DNA of 64,000 bases, from contig NZ_JBFRBH010000001.1 in the NCBI RefSeq assembly GCF_040932485.1, forward strand, positions 1,984,001 through 2,048,000, written 5' to 3'. The DNA is from Gymnodinialimonas sp. 202GB13-11 (GTDB lineage: Bacteria > Pseudomonadota > Alphaproteobacteria > Rhodobacterales > Rhodobacteraceae). Positions 34,582 to 44,500 of this stretch are shown here, piece after piece. Every line of letters begins with the position of its first letter. Within the stretch, counting starts at the first letter, position 1. Below the pieces are notes generated by a model. The model saw nothing but the letters and a program-made list of their open reading frames with translations, was not told the origin of the DNA and made no database searches. A program made the translations under genes and the position numbers.

Positions 34582-35082
34582 TCAGTTGCCGAAAATACGC
34601 TGCCACAGGCTGAGACGCGGGGCCGGGCCGTCACTTTGGATAACAGCCGTATTTGTGCCGTTCACGGCCACGGCATCGCCGCCAGAGACGACAAGCGTGT
34701 TCGCACCAGCTGGTGCATCGGCGGCGGCCACTTCCATTGCACCAATCATTGCCCGCACGTCAGAGGCAACAGGTGCAGCGACCGCAGCGTCGGCGGAGGG
34801 AACCCGCACAGCATCAGCGATGTCCAGCGTCGAGGGGCGCAGCAAAGGACGGGGTGAACGCAGGACGGTCGTGTCCAACTGGAGGGCGGCAATCTCGGCC
34901 GGAGCAACCTCTACCACGCGCGGTGCAGCGATTTGGTTGCCATGGTTGCCCTGCATGATCTGGCTAAGGCCAAGCTCGGCAATCATAGCACGTGGGTTCA
35001 GCATATCGTTGATGTCCTGGGCAAGGACCGGAGTTGCTAGGGTCGCGGCAAGGGCTGCGATCAGGGGGAGTTTATAGGTCAT
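34582..35082 (-). CDS. Exported hypothetical protein, 166 residues
   Basis: I do not recognise this protein. It has a clear signal peptide (MTYKLPLIAALAATLATPVLAQ), then a hydrophilic Ala/Val/Asp-rich chain with few aromatic residues, ending with the amphipathic LSLWQRIFGN. No Cys after cleavage and no repeat. The start at 35082 is the Met before the signal peptide; a longer frame adds 25 unsupported residues. It ends at a strong terminator. It lies among several other secreted-protein genes on the same strand. Confidence 0.65.
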   Translation of the reverse strand: MTYKLPLIAALAATLATPVLAQDINDMLNPRAMIAELGLSQIMQGNHGNQIAAPRVVEVAPAEIAALQLDTTVLRSPRPLLRPSTLDIADAVRVPSADAAVAAPVASDVRAMIGAMEVAAADAPAGANTLVVSGGDAVAVNGTNTAVIQSDGPAPRLSLWQRIFGN

Positions 35083-35160
35083 GGAATTCTCTACTCGATT
35101 GTTTTGAAATGAATTTTGAAAGGACCCTGCCCTGCCGAAGCAGGACAAGGGAAGCATAGT

Positions 35161-35751
35161 TCAGCGAGATGGCAGGATGATCACCGAATTGCCGGGCCGG
35201 TGGGGCAAGGCATAAGGGTTGATGATCGTCGGCCCGCGATGGCCGAACGAATTCGCGCCAGGCAGGTTTCCAAACGGATGCTGCCACGAAAAGCGAGGGC
35301 GCGGCACAACGTGCGCGATGGAAGGGCGATGATCCAACCGTTCCTGCACGCTTTCCAGAAGCGCGTCGATGTCGGACAGGCGGTTCTCCGTCCATCCATA
35401 AAGGCGCGGTGAGGGCGGGTGATAGGGCGTGTAGTGATCGTAAAGCTCGGCCACTTCGGCCCAATCTTCGGCGTAAAGCGCCCAGCGCTTGGCGGCATCG
35501 GCCTGAGCGCGGGGGATGAGGTCAAACAGGTCTGTCGCATCAAGTTCGGCATACCGGTCAGCGCCGGGCACGCTGCAGGCGACGCCGAAACGCTCGCACA
35601 ACTCGACCATGCGGCCAAAAGCGGGGCTTTCGAACGGGGCCAAGCCGTCGGAGAGGTCCGGGCGGGGAAGCAGAGGGGCGATCGTGTCAGCCGAGGCTGC
35701 AGGAACAACCGCAGCAAGGCCAACAAGGGCAAGGAGGGTGGGTTTCAACAT
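35161..35751 (-). CDS. Exported hypothetical protein, 196 residues
   Basis: Not recognised. It has a signal peptide (1-21, ending AASA), two cysteines close together (CERFGVAC), an acidic helical centre, and a proline/histidine-rich C-terminus (NSFGHRGPTIINPYALPHRP). No catalytic motif stands out. It is 78 bp before the previous gene on the same strand, so they may be co-transcribed. Confidence 0.6.
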   Translation of the reverse strand: MLKPTLLALVGLAAVVPAASADTIAPLLPRPDLSDGLAPFESPAFGRMVELCERFGVACSVPGADRYAELDATDLFDLIPRAQADAAKRWALYAEDWAEVAELYDHYTPYHPPSPRLYGWTENRLSDIDALLESVQERLDHRPSIAHVVPRPRFSWQHPFGNLPGANSFGHRGPTIINPYALPHRPGNSVIILPSR

Positions 35752-35915
35752 GGGTCAGGGCTTTCAAAAAAATCAGGGTGCAAGAAAAGACGTGCATAAA
35801 AATCGTGAGCCGTTGGTCGGCGTTTGACCAAAGCTGCCCCTGCCCGCCCTTGTTATACAACCGCCGGGCCGCGTTATCGGATAACAGACATCGCTAGCTT
35901 TTTGATTTTGATTGC

Positions 35916-36470
35916 TTATTCCAGACCGACGCGCACGGAGGAAAACCGTGGCCGCGTGATCTCCATCAGCAGGTCATCGTGCCATGTTTCGCCGATTTTT
36001 AGCGATCTGGGCAGGCGCGCGACGGTTTCGAATCCACAGGCCGTGTAGCAGCGTATGGCGCGTTCGTTGAATTCGAGGACCCTGAGGTCGATCATCTCAA
36101 GCGCCATGGCGTCAAAACCGTGGCAAAGGGTCTGCACGATGGCCTGATGCCCATAACCGCGGCCCAAATCCTCTTCGGCAAAAAGGCCCACGGCAAGGCG
36201 CGCTGTGCGGTCGGCCTCGTCATGGCTGTGCAGGCGAATTTCACCGACGGCGCGCCCCTCAACCTCGATGATCCGGGCAAAGGGATGGTCGCAGAGCCAT
36301 TCATACCAACCCTCGGAACGTGCGAGGTTGGCAGTGGGCGGTATCTCCGGATCGCCGCCATACATGATGTGAATCTCACGGGAGTGCGGCAGGGCTAGGT
36401 GCATCTCGATGTCAGGCGGCACAGGCGCGCGCAGCACAACGAGAGGCTTAGAATTATGATCTTTTGGCAT
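35916..36470 (-). CDS. GNAT family N-acetyltransferase
   Basis: A 184-residue acetyltransferase of the RimJ/RimL-like type. The acetyl-CoA loop is LGRGYGHQAI, and the C-terminal NERAIRCYTACGFE is the classic motif B. It may modify a protein N-terminus or small amine; the substrate is not predictable. GGGAGGGAGG precedes the start. Confidence 0.9.
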   Translation of the reverse strand: MPKDHNSKPLVVLRAPVPPDIEMHLALPHSREIHIMYGGDPEIPPTANLARSEGWYEWLCDHPFARIIEVEGRAVGEIRLHSHDEADRTARLAVGLFAEEDLGRGYGHQAIVQTLCHGFDAMALEMIDLRVLEFNERAIRCYTACGFETVARLPRSLKIGETWHDDLLMEITRPRFSSVRVGLE

Positions 36471-36509
36471 GGGCCTCCCTCCCTTGCGCGCGGTTTATCT
36501 CGTCTGCCA

Positions 36510-36543
36510 ACAAAAAAACGCGCCGCCAAGGGGCAGCGCGTTC
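36510..36543 (-). terminator. Terminator of tig
   Basis: On the minus strand AACGCGC pairs with GCGCGTT around a 12-base loop, followed by a run of T, 27 bp after the tig stop. Confidence 0.9.
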
Positions 36544-36569
36544 TCGTTCCGTAACGTCAGCGTGACCGC

Positions 36570-37895
36570 TTATTCTTCGTCAAGCGCGTCGACGGCCTTT
36601 TTGAGGTCATCCTTGGAGACCTCTTTCTCGGTCACTTTTGCCAGCTCACCGATGAAGTCGACAACTTTGTCTTCAAAGAGCGGTGCGCGAACCTGCTGCT
36701 GTGCGGCCTGGTTCTGCTGGATGAATTCGAAGAAGGCACGTTCCTGACCGGGGTACTGACGCGCTTGGTTCATGATGGCTTGCGTCATTTCGGCGTCGGA
36801 CACCTGCACGTCGTTCTTCTGGCCCAGCTCGGCCAGCAGAAGACCCAGCTTCACGCGGCGCTCGGCCAGTTTGGTGTGCTCGTCCGTTGGCTCGATCTCA
36901 GGGTGATCATGGCCTTCAACGTCCGGGTTTTCCTCGTGCCACAGCTGATGCGCGATCTGGTCGGCCTCGGCCTTCACAAGCGAGGGAGGCAGTTCGAACG
37001 ACACGACATCGTCAAGCTGGTCCAGCAGACCACGCTTCATGACGGCGCGCGCGGCACCGGCATATTCGGCCTGCAGACGTTCGGTGATCTGGCCTTTCAG
37101 TGCGTCGAGGTCTTCGGCACCGAATTTCTTGGCCAGTTCATCATCGACCTCGGCCGGCACGGGCTTTTTCACTTCCTTGACCGTGCAGGCGAAGACAGCG
37201 GCCTTACCGGCCAGATGCTCGGCCTGATAGTCCTCTGGGAAGGTCACTTCGACGTCCTTTTCGTCTTTCGCCTTCACGCCAACCAGCTGCTCTTCAAAGC
37301 CAGGAATGAACTGGCCAGAGCCCAGAACCAGCGGGAAGTCTTCGGCGGAGCCGCCGTCGAACGCTTCACCGTCCACAGTGCCCAAAAAGTCGAAAACAAC
37401 CTGATCGCCATCAGCGGCCTTGCCCTTCTTGGTGGCAAAGTTCTGGGCGTTTTCGGCCAAGTTGCCGAGCGCTTCGTCGATTTCATCGTCGCCGGGCTTT
37501 ACGACCAGCTTTTCGAGCTTGAGCTTCTTGTAGTCGACCTCAGGGATCTCGGGCAGCTTTTCGTAGATCATGGAGACCACGATATCGTCGCCCTCTTTCC
37601 AGTCCTCGTTGGTCATCTTCACGTCAGGCTGCATCGCCGGGCGATCACCCGTTTCTTCAAGATGGCCCTGCATGGCCTCATCGACGCTTTCCTGCATCGC
37701 TTCGCCCATCACGCGGGGGCCGAATTGCTTCTTGAGCAGCGCCATCGGCACCTTGCCCTTGCGGAAGCCCTTCATCTCAACCTCGGGCTGCGCCTCTTCC
37801 AGCTTGGAATTCACGCGCGCCTCAAGGTCGCTCGCCGTGACGGTGATCTGGTATTCGCGCTTCAGGCCCTCGGAAAGGGTTTCGGTGATCTGCAT
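36570..37895 (-). CDS. tig: Trigger factor
   Basis: A 441-residue ribosome-bound chaperone and peptidyl-prolyl isomerase. The ribosome-binding segment [18 protein letters not shown] is intact, the PPIase domain is about 155-245 ([30 protein letters not shown]), and the C-terminal helical arms follow. I start at [10 protein letters not shown]; upstream in-frame residues are not coding. It lies alone on the minus strand, ending at its own terminator. Confidence 0.97.
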   Translation of the reverse strand: MQITETLSEGLKREYQITVTASDLEARVNSKLEEAQPEVEMKGFRKGKVPMALLKKQFGPRVMGEAMQESVDEAMQGHLEETGDRPAMQPDVKMTNEDWKEGDDIVVSMIYEKLPEIPEVDYKKLKLEKLVVKPGDDEIDEALGNLAENAQNFATKKGKAADGDQVVFDFLGTVDGEAFDGGSAEDFPLVLGSGQFIPGFEEQLVGVKAKDEKDVEVTFPEDYQAEHLAGKAAVFACTVKEVKKPVPAEVDDELAKKFGAEDLDALKGQITERLQAEYAGAARAVMKRGLLDQLDDVVSFELPPSLVKAEADQIAHQLWHEENPDVEGHDHPEIEPTDEHTKLAERRVKLGLLLAELGQKNDVQVSDAEMTQAIMNQARQYPGQERAFFEFIQQNQAAQQQVRAPLFEDKVVDFIGELAKVTEKEVSKDDLKKAVDALDEE

Positions 37896-38441
37896 GTCTG
37901 TCCTCGTGACGGCTAGGCGGCGGTCAGGCAATACGAGCTTGCCCGCGCCATTCAGGTCGGGTGAAAATTTGCGCCGTTCTATGGGGCTGCGGCCCGGTCC
38001 GCAAGGGGGTCGGAGGCTTGGCAAAGGGCCTTCGGCTTGCTTTGATGCCCGAACCGGGGGAGGAGCGATCAATCCGTGCCGAAAATGACCTGTATCACCA
38101 ACAGACAAAGGGAAGAGGCCGCCCATCGCGGCTTTGCGGTGCTGATCGTCGAATCGCTTCCGCCCAAGCGTCCGGTTGGCGGGTTTCGAGACCAGCGCAG
38201 GCGGGCGAGCCACGATATGCGGTGGGTCGAATTCACGCTGCTCGGGGCCATTGCATTGCCTGCCCTTCTTGGCCTGGCCTTGTAACGGTGGATTTACCGC
38301 CTTGCGCCGCGCGCGTAAGGGAATCCCGACATTTACTTTCCCCCCTCTCCTTTACCATATTTAAAGGAACCACGACCTGAGCCCCTTCGCGTCAGCTGCC
38401 CTTCAAAAATGGCGCCCCTTCAAAGGCCGGACCCGGACAAG
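37896..38441. promoter_or_regulatory. Divergent region between tig and the first Ser/Thr kinase (546 bp)
   Basis: I see no firm gene. A plus-strand frame at 38076-38285 (69 codons, ending in a hydrophobic stretch [19 protein letters not shown]) could be a tiny membrane protein but lacks a clear ribosome-binding site or homology I know. AT-rich sequence near 38335-38370 is a plausible kinase promoter. Confidence 0.4.
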
Positions 38442-40739
38442 ATGAGCGACGATCCCAGCAAAACACGCGTGCTGCCGGATGGCCCGGCCGGGGAATTGCC
38501 CGTGGGCGCGGAGCTTTCATCGGGAATGTATCGGGTGACAGGCCGGATCGCGGCGGGCGGCTTTGGCATCACGTACGAGGCGCGCGACAACCTCGACCGC
38601 AAAGTTGCAATCAAGGAATGCTTTCCGGCAGGCCTCGCCCTGAGGGCGGGCGATTTCACAGTTTCCGCCGCCAGTGCGTCGACAGCCGAACCATTCGAGA
38701 CGGCACGCAATCTGTTCCTGCGCGAAGCGCGCACATTGGCCGCCCTGCGCCATCCCAATATCGTGCACGTCCAGACTCTCTTTGAAGAGAACGGCACCGC
38801 CTATATGGCGATGGACTTTGTCGATGGGCGCGATCTGCAGCACATCATCGACAATGAGCGTGAAAAGCTGACTCCGGCTTATGTGATGGAGCTGACGCGC
38901 ACGCTTCTGAATGCGCTTGATTACCTGCACCGCGATGCACCTGAGCGCGGCAAGGAACGCCTGCTGCACCGCGACATCAAGCCGGCCAATATTCGCATCG
39001 ACACGCTGGATACACCCGTCATCATTGATTTCGGCGCGGCGCGGCAGGAAACCAAGAACCGCTCCCGCGCGGCGGGCACGTTTCGCGTGGTCTCGGACGG
39101 CTACTCCCCAAACGAGTTCTATGTCGCAGGCACGGAGCAAGGCCCGGCCTCCGACCTTTATTCGCTGGCGGCCACGCTACACCATTGCATCACGGGCAGC
39201 GCCCCTGCCCCAGCCGATGAACGCGCGCAGAAGGTCTCCAACGGCGAAGAGGACCCGTATGAGCCCATTGCAGGCCGCTTTCCCGACCATGACCCGCGCC
39301 TTCTGGCGCTGATCGACCGCGCCCTGTCGCGGCCCCTTAAGGACCGCCCTGCCGATGCGGCCGCGTGGTTTTCCGCCATTCCCGATGCCACCACACGCAT
39401 TGTCGCCGCAGCCCCATCCGCGGTCGCAGTCGCGGCACCCGTAGCGGACACGCCCACCCCACCCCCGGGCAATGGTGGCTTTTGGAAAGGGGCTGCTGTT
39501 GGCGGCGGTCTTCTCGCGCTTTTGGGCGGTGGTGCCTATTTCGTCTTGCCCGATGGCGGCAGCACCGCAGGCAGCGATGCTGAAATGCAGCGCATGTTGG
39601 ACGAGGCCACCTCGGCTCGTACGGATCTTGAGGCGGAGCTTGAAACCATGGCGACAGAGGCCAGCGCCTTGCAGGCAGAGGTCGCCAATGCAGCGCAAGC
39701 CCGCGAGATTGCCGAGGCCCGCGTGGGCGAACTGGGCGATACAGTTGCAGACTTGCGAGCCCAACTGGCCGCCGCAGAAGACAGCGACGATGGTGCGACC
39801 GTTGAGCTGCGCAATCAATTGAACCAGGCGCTGACCGATCAGGACAGCGCACGCGAGGCGCAATTGGCGCTGGAAGCGGAAATCACGAGCCTGCAAGCGG
39901 CTTTGGAAGCCGCACGGGCCGAGGCCCCTGCCCCGGAAGAAATGGTGCAACTTGAATCTGCACGGGCCGAAGCCGAAGCTGGACAAGCCGCCGCAGAGGC
40001 CCGCGCCGCAGCACTGGCCGCCGAGCTGGCGGCCCTTGAAGCCGCCATTGAGGCGGGTGGTGGTGAGATTGATGCCGACGCCTTGGCCGCACTGGAGGCA
40101 GAGCGTGCCGCGGCCATGCGTGATGTGGAACGCGCGCAGGCCGATTTGCAGCGCATGGCCGAAGACCTGTCGGAGGCTGAGGCTGAGGCCGACCGCCTGA
40201 CGATGGAATTGCGAGAGGCACGTGCCGAGATCGACCTGATGCTGGCCAGCGGCACAACGCCCAATCCCGGCCCCAACACCCCCGGTGGAACCGTGTCGGG
40301 CGGCGGCGGCACGACGGCGAATTGCCCGACCTGGGCCGTTCCGGGCGCAGAATTGCGCTATACCGGTACCGAGATCTACACGCCGCAGACCCAGTTATTG
40401 CGCGCCAGTGGCACAGCTAACCTGGGCGATTGTGCGGATCTGCCCGCCAATGTCGTGGGCTTTGTGGACCAGATCCCTGATTTCACGCTCTACACCTCGG
40501 AGATGGCGCAATTCCGGCGTCTGGAGTTGGAAGTAGAGGCCGGTGAATGCGACACGGTTCTGCTGGTGAACACGCAAGACACGGTTTGGCATTTCGATGA
40601 TAATACCGGCAGCATCACCGCCCCGCTTCTGAACCTGACCGGTCAGACAGCGATTGAAGGACGGATCGACATCTGGGTGGGCACGATCGACGGCGCCGGA
40701 TGTGATGCGACGCTGGAAATCGAGACTTGGCTGAACTGA
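38442..40739 (+). CDS. Transmembrane Ser/Thr kinase with coiled coil and four-Cys sensor domain
   Basis: About 765 residues. The cytoplasmic kinase (about 28-315) has all key residues: AAGGFGITY loop, Lys58 in VAIKE, Glu in LREAR, HRDIKPAN with Asp178, DFG at 196-198, and an activation segment AGTFRVVSDGYSPNEFY. One transmembrane helix (about 347-370) leads to a long Ala/Glu/Arg coiled coil (about 378-605), a Gly/Pro linker, and a C-terminal four-Cys PPC-like domain (628-765, with CDTVLLVN, HFDDN, IDIWVGT, ATLEIETW). This is a receptor-kinase plan with a periplasmic sensor. The Met at 38442 is chosen by alignment to the second kinase; 38409 is possible. Confidence 0.9.
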   Translation: MSDDPSKTRVLPDGPAGELPVGAELSSGMYRVTGRIAAGGFGITYEARDNLDRKVAIKECFPAGLALRAGDFTVSAASASTAEPFETARNLFLREARTLAALRHPNIVHVQTLFEENGTAYMAMDFVDGRDLQHIIDNEREKLTPAYVMELTRTLLNALDYLHRDAPERGKERLLHRDIKPANIRIDTLDTPVIIDFGAARQETKNRSRAAGTFRVVSDGYSPNEFYVAGTEQGPASDLYSLAATLHHCITGSAPAPADERAQKVSNGEEDPYEPIAGRFPDHDPRLLALIDRALSRPLKDRPADAAAWFSAIPDATTRIVAAAPSAVAVAAPVADTPTPPPGNGGFWKGAAVGGGLLALLGGGAYFVLPDGGSTAGSDAEMQRMLDEATSARTDLEAELETMATEASALQAEVANAAQAREIAEARVGELGDTVADLRAQLAAAEDSDDGATVELRNQLNQALTDQDSAREAQLALEAEITSLQAALEAARAEAPAPEEMVQLESARAEAEAGQAAAEARAAALAAELAALEAAIEAGGGEIDADALAALEAERAAAMRDVERAQADLQRMAEDLSEAEAEADRLTMELREARAEIDLMLASGTTPNPGPNTPGGTVSGGGGTTANCPTWAVPGAELRYTGTEIYTPQTQLLRASGTANLGDCADLPANVVGFVDQIPDFTLYTSEMAQFRRLELEVEAGECDTVLLVNTQDTVWHFDDNTGSITAPLLNLTGQTAIEGRIDIWVGTIDGAGCDATLEIETWLN

Positions 40740-40746
40740 TCACGCG

Positions 40747-41397
40747 TCAGAGCGTGGACGGATCATATTCCGTTTCGATCCAGAGCCTTATGGGTATGTC
40801 ACCGTGCTTTAGGCGGTCTTGGTAGGCATCGAGAAAGCGGTCCAGAACGCCTGTCTTGGACCAGCTCAGATGCAGATGGCGCAGTCCAAGCGCGCGTTTT
40901 GCCTCAGCCACCGGATGACCTTCGATATGGATCCCCCATAGCGCGGCCGCCAACCCAGTGCGATCAGCGCCGGATTTGCAGTGGATCAGGGCGGGTCGTT
41001 CTAGCGTGTCGAATATATCGAGCAATGAAAGCAGGCGCTCAGGACGTGGGGCCGATCGCGCCTCTAGCGGGACATTGCGCAGCCGAAGCCCAAGGGCCTC
41101 GCAGGTTCGCGCCTCAAATTCGTGTACGGCGAATTGGGCGGGGCGCAGGCTGATAACCTCAACAATTCCACGCGCTTTCCACTGCCTTAGGGCGTTTTCA
41201 TCGGGATGGTTTGCCCTGAACAGGCCGGGTGCGACCTCTCCCTCATTGCGCCAATGGCGCCGCAGGAGGCCGTGATCGTTCACAGCCGCAAAGTACCGCC
41301 CCTGCCACAGGCCAAGGTCGCTATCGATCCTTTGATCGTAGCGCCCCCGGGCCACGTCCAAGGCCCCGTGCAACTTCTGCATAAACGTCAATGCCAT
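40747..41397 (-). CDS. Cys-dependent (tyrosine/dual-specificity) protein phosphatase
   Basis: About 216 residues with the active-site P-loop HCKSGADRTG (Cys-x5-Arg). Upstream, RANHPDENALRQWKARGI and VISLR fit the dual-specificity-like fold used by bacterial PTP-type phosphatases. The start at 41397 is the first Met giving a normal family length; an earlier Met at 41460 is possible. It lies between the two kinases, convergent with the first (7 bp after its stop) and divergent from the second, a suggestive place for a phosphatase acting on the same pathway. Confidence 0.82.
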   Translation of the reverse strand: MALTFMQKLHGALDVARGRYDQRIDSDLGLWQGRYFAAVNDHGLLRRHWRNEGEVAPGLFRANHPDENALRQWKARGIVEVISLRPAQFAVHEFEARTCEALGLRLRNVPLEARSAPRPERLLSLLDIFDTLERPALIHCKSGADRTGLAAALWGIHIEGHPVAEAKRALGLRHLHLSWSKTGVLDRFLDAYQDRLKHGDIPIRLWIETEYDPSTL

Positions 41398-41502
41398 CCC
41401 GTTTGACGTGTCGCAGCACGGACCAGATTGCAAGCCCTGCCCGTACGATAGGGAAAACATGCGTTTACAGGCGGATGCGCGCGCGCAATTGTGCCTGCAG
41501 CC

Positions 41503-44500
41503 ATGGCTGATGAAACACCAACCCCGCGCGGCCCGGATGCCGTCACTCACCAACTGCCCGCCGGAGAGCTTCCGCCGGGTTGGAAACTGTTGGGCGGCCA
41601 ATATGAGATCAAGCGACTGATCGCGTCGGGCGGGTTCGGGATCACCTATCTTGCACAAGATACACTCGAGCGGGATGTCGCGGTGAAAGAGTGCTTTCCG
41701 CTAGGGCTGGCACAGCGGCAGGCGGCGACCCATGCTGTCAGCGCGACGTCGGCCGGCACTTCCGAGCATTTTGAGACCGCGCGTGCACAGTTTTTGCGAG
41801 AGGCCCGGATGCTGGCGCGGTTGCGGCACCCCAATGTCGTACATGTCCAGACCCTGTTTGAGGAAAACGGCACCGCCTATATGGCGATCGATTTCATCCA
41901 TGGCCGCGATTTGCAGGAAGAGATCGTGGGGGCCGATGGCGCTTTCTCACCGCACCGCGTGCTGGAACTGGCGCGCGATCTGCTAGGCGCTTTGAAATAT
42001 ATCCACGACCAATCGGTCCTGCATCGCGATATCAAGCCACAGAACATTCGGATCGACCGGTTCGGAATGCCAATGCTGATCGATTTCGGCGCGGCACGGG
42101 CGGAAACTCAGGCGCGTTCACGCATGGCGGGAACCTTTCGCGTGGTGACAGACGGCTACAGCCCGCATGAATTCTACGTCTCAGGCGCGCAACAGGGGCC
42201 GTATTCGGACCTGTATGCACTAGCGGCGACACTGCACCACGTCATCACCGGCGCGGCGCCCATCGCCGCCGATGAACGTGCCAGTGCCATAGCGACTGGC
42301 CAGCCCGACCCGTACCAGCCGATTGCCGACGCGCACCCAGACCATGATGGCCGCCTTCTGCACCTGATCGACCGTGCCTTGCGCATGACTCCCGGAGACC
42401 GACCCAAGGACGCGGGCGCGTGGCTGGCAGCGCTGGCCGATGCGCCCACCACGATGGTCACACCAATGGCTGCCCCCGTGGCCGAAGCCCCTGCCCCTGC
42501 GCCCAGATCGGGCCGCCGGTTTCTGGGTGGAGCTCTGCTGGGTGGCGTCTTTGCAGCTTTAGTTGGGGCCGGCATCTGGTCGACCCAACCCGCCTGGCTC
42601 TCGCCCGGTATGGACGAGATGATGGCCGAGATGGGCCGACTGGAAGCCGCGCTGGCGGAGGCCGAGGCCGCACGTGGCGCGGCAGAGGCGGAGCTGTCTG
42701 AGATGCAGGCCGCCCTGAACGCGGCAGAGGAAAACCTCGCCCGACTGGAGACTGCGGACGGGGATATGGCCGCAACAATGGCCGAGCTGGAGGCAGCGCG
42801 CGCCGCCCGGGATGCCGCCGCCGGGCAAGTGGCCGAGTTGGAACGCTCGTTAGAGACGCTGGCCGTCACGCAAGCCGCCCTCGAAGATGCGCGGGCCGCG
42901 CGGGATGCCGCAACCCAGCGCGCAACTGATCTGGCCGCAGACAATGCAACGGCCACCAATCGGATCACAGAACTTGAAGCGCTGTTGGCAGCTGCACAAG
43001 CCGCCTCCAATGGATTGACGCAGGACGCGGAAGCAACCGCCGCCGAGATCGCACGGCTGGAGCGGGAACTAGCGTCAGAGCGGACCCGCGCAGCAGCTTT
43101 GGCCAATGTCGACAACGACCTGACCGCAGCGGAGGCCGCCTTGGCCGAAGCCGCCGAGGATATTGCCGATCTGGAAACGCGCCTTGCCGCCGCCCTTGAG
43201 GCCGGCGAAGGCTCTGCCTCGATGCGCGAAGAAATGGACCGGCTGGAGGGCGCGCTGGAAGTGTCCGAGGCAGAGCGCGCCCGCTTGTTGGCGGATCTTG
43301 CCGAAGCTGAAGAAGCCATGGGCGCGAGCGATGCCAACGCCTCGGAAATCGAGCGGCTCCGCGGCCGCATTGCTGAGTTGGAGGCCGAGAATGCCAATCT
43401 GGCCGAGGCGCTTGCCCTGACCGAGGCCGCATTGGCGGACGCTTTGGGCGAAGGGCCGATGTATCTGGTGGAGACCGCCACGCTCAGCGCGCCAAATGGC
43501 ACTCTCTCGCTGCTGCCGCGCTTCTCTTGGGACAACGCCACGGTCGGTCTGGTCGACAGCACCGGCGGCATCGCCCTGTTCGATCGCGAAAGCGGCGTCT
43601 ACCAAGCCCATCTGGCGCGCGGCATTCCGGACGAGATCACACGCTTGGGCTTTTCGATGGAAGGCGGCTACGCCATTGCCACAACTGGCCCCGGCACCCC
43701 CAACCGGCTCTACGACATCGCCAATCGCCGCGAAATCCTGCGGTTTGAGCCGACAACGGTGACAACCGCGAACCGTGCCATTTCCCGCAGCGAAACGCAT
43801 TTCGTCTATACCCGCGCCAGTGTCGGTGGACAGACCGACATCGTGCTGGTTGATCTGGCCAACACGACCCTCGGCGCGCCGTCCGAACAGATCCTGACCT
43901 CGGTGCCTGATGGAACGTCCGTGCGTGTCACTTTCGCTGAGAATGCAGATCAGATCACGGTCATCACGCCAAGCCTTGTGCGGGTGTTTGAGACCGATGG
44001 GCGTCTGAGCCGCACCGCGGGCAACCGTATCGGCCCATTCGTGGCCATGTCGCCCATGGGCGGCGATCAGGGGCTGTTGATCCTGCGCAATGACGGGGGT
44101 GTCACGCTCTACGACAATGCCCTCGACCAACGCGAATTGGCGGACTTCCCTCCGTCTTCACCTTACACTCGCTATCGCCTGTCCGGCGACCGGCTGAGCT
44201 TCATGCGCGCCAGCGGCACCGCTTGGGAAATCATTGATCTGGTCGGGCGTAACATCCGGGGCAGCGGATCATTGCCCGAAGGCACGGCAGACGCCTTTAT
44301 CTCGGTCTCCTCGGACGGGCAGATGCTGTTTGTGGGCGCAGCGGGTGGCAACACGGCGCAGTTGATCGATGTCGCCACCGGCGGCGCACTGCACGATTTC
44401 GGAGAGGCGGCACAAGGCTATTTCAGCTTTGACAACAGTCATATCGCCGTGGGCATCCCGGATCAGCCACAAGCCACGATCTTCCGGCGAGAAGGCAGCC

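Noticed and set aside
38076-38285. Tiny membrane protein of 69 residues between tig and the first kinase
   Set aside because: No clear ribosome-binding site, no known homologue, and only the last 20 residues are hydrophobic; left as an uncertain note.
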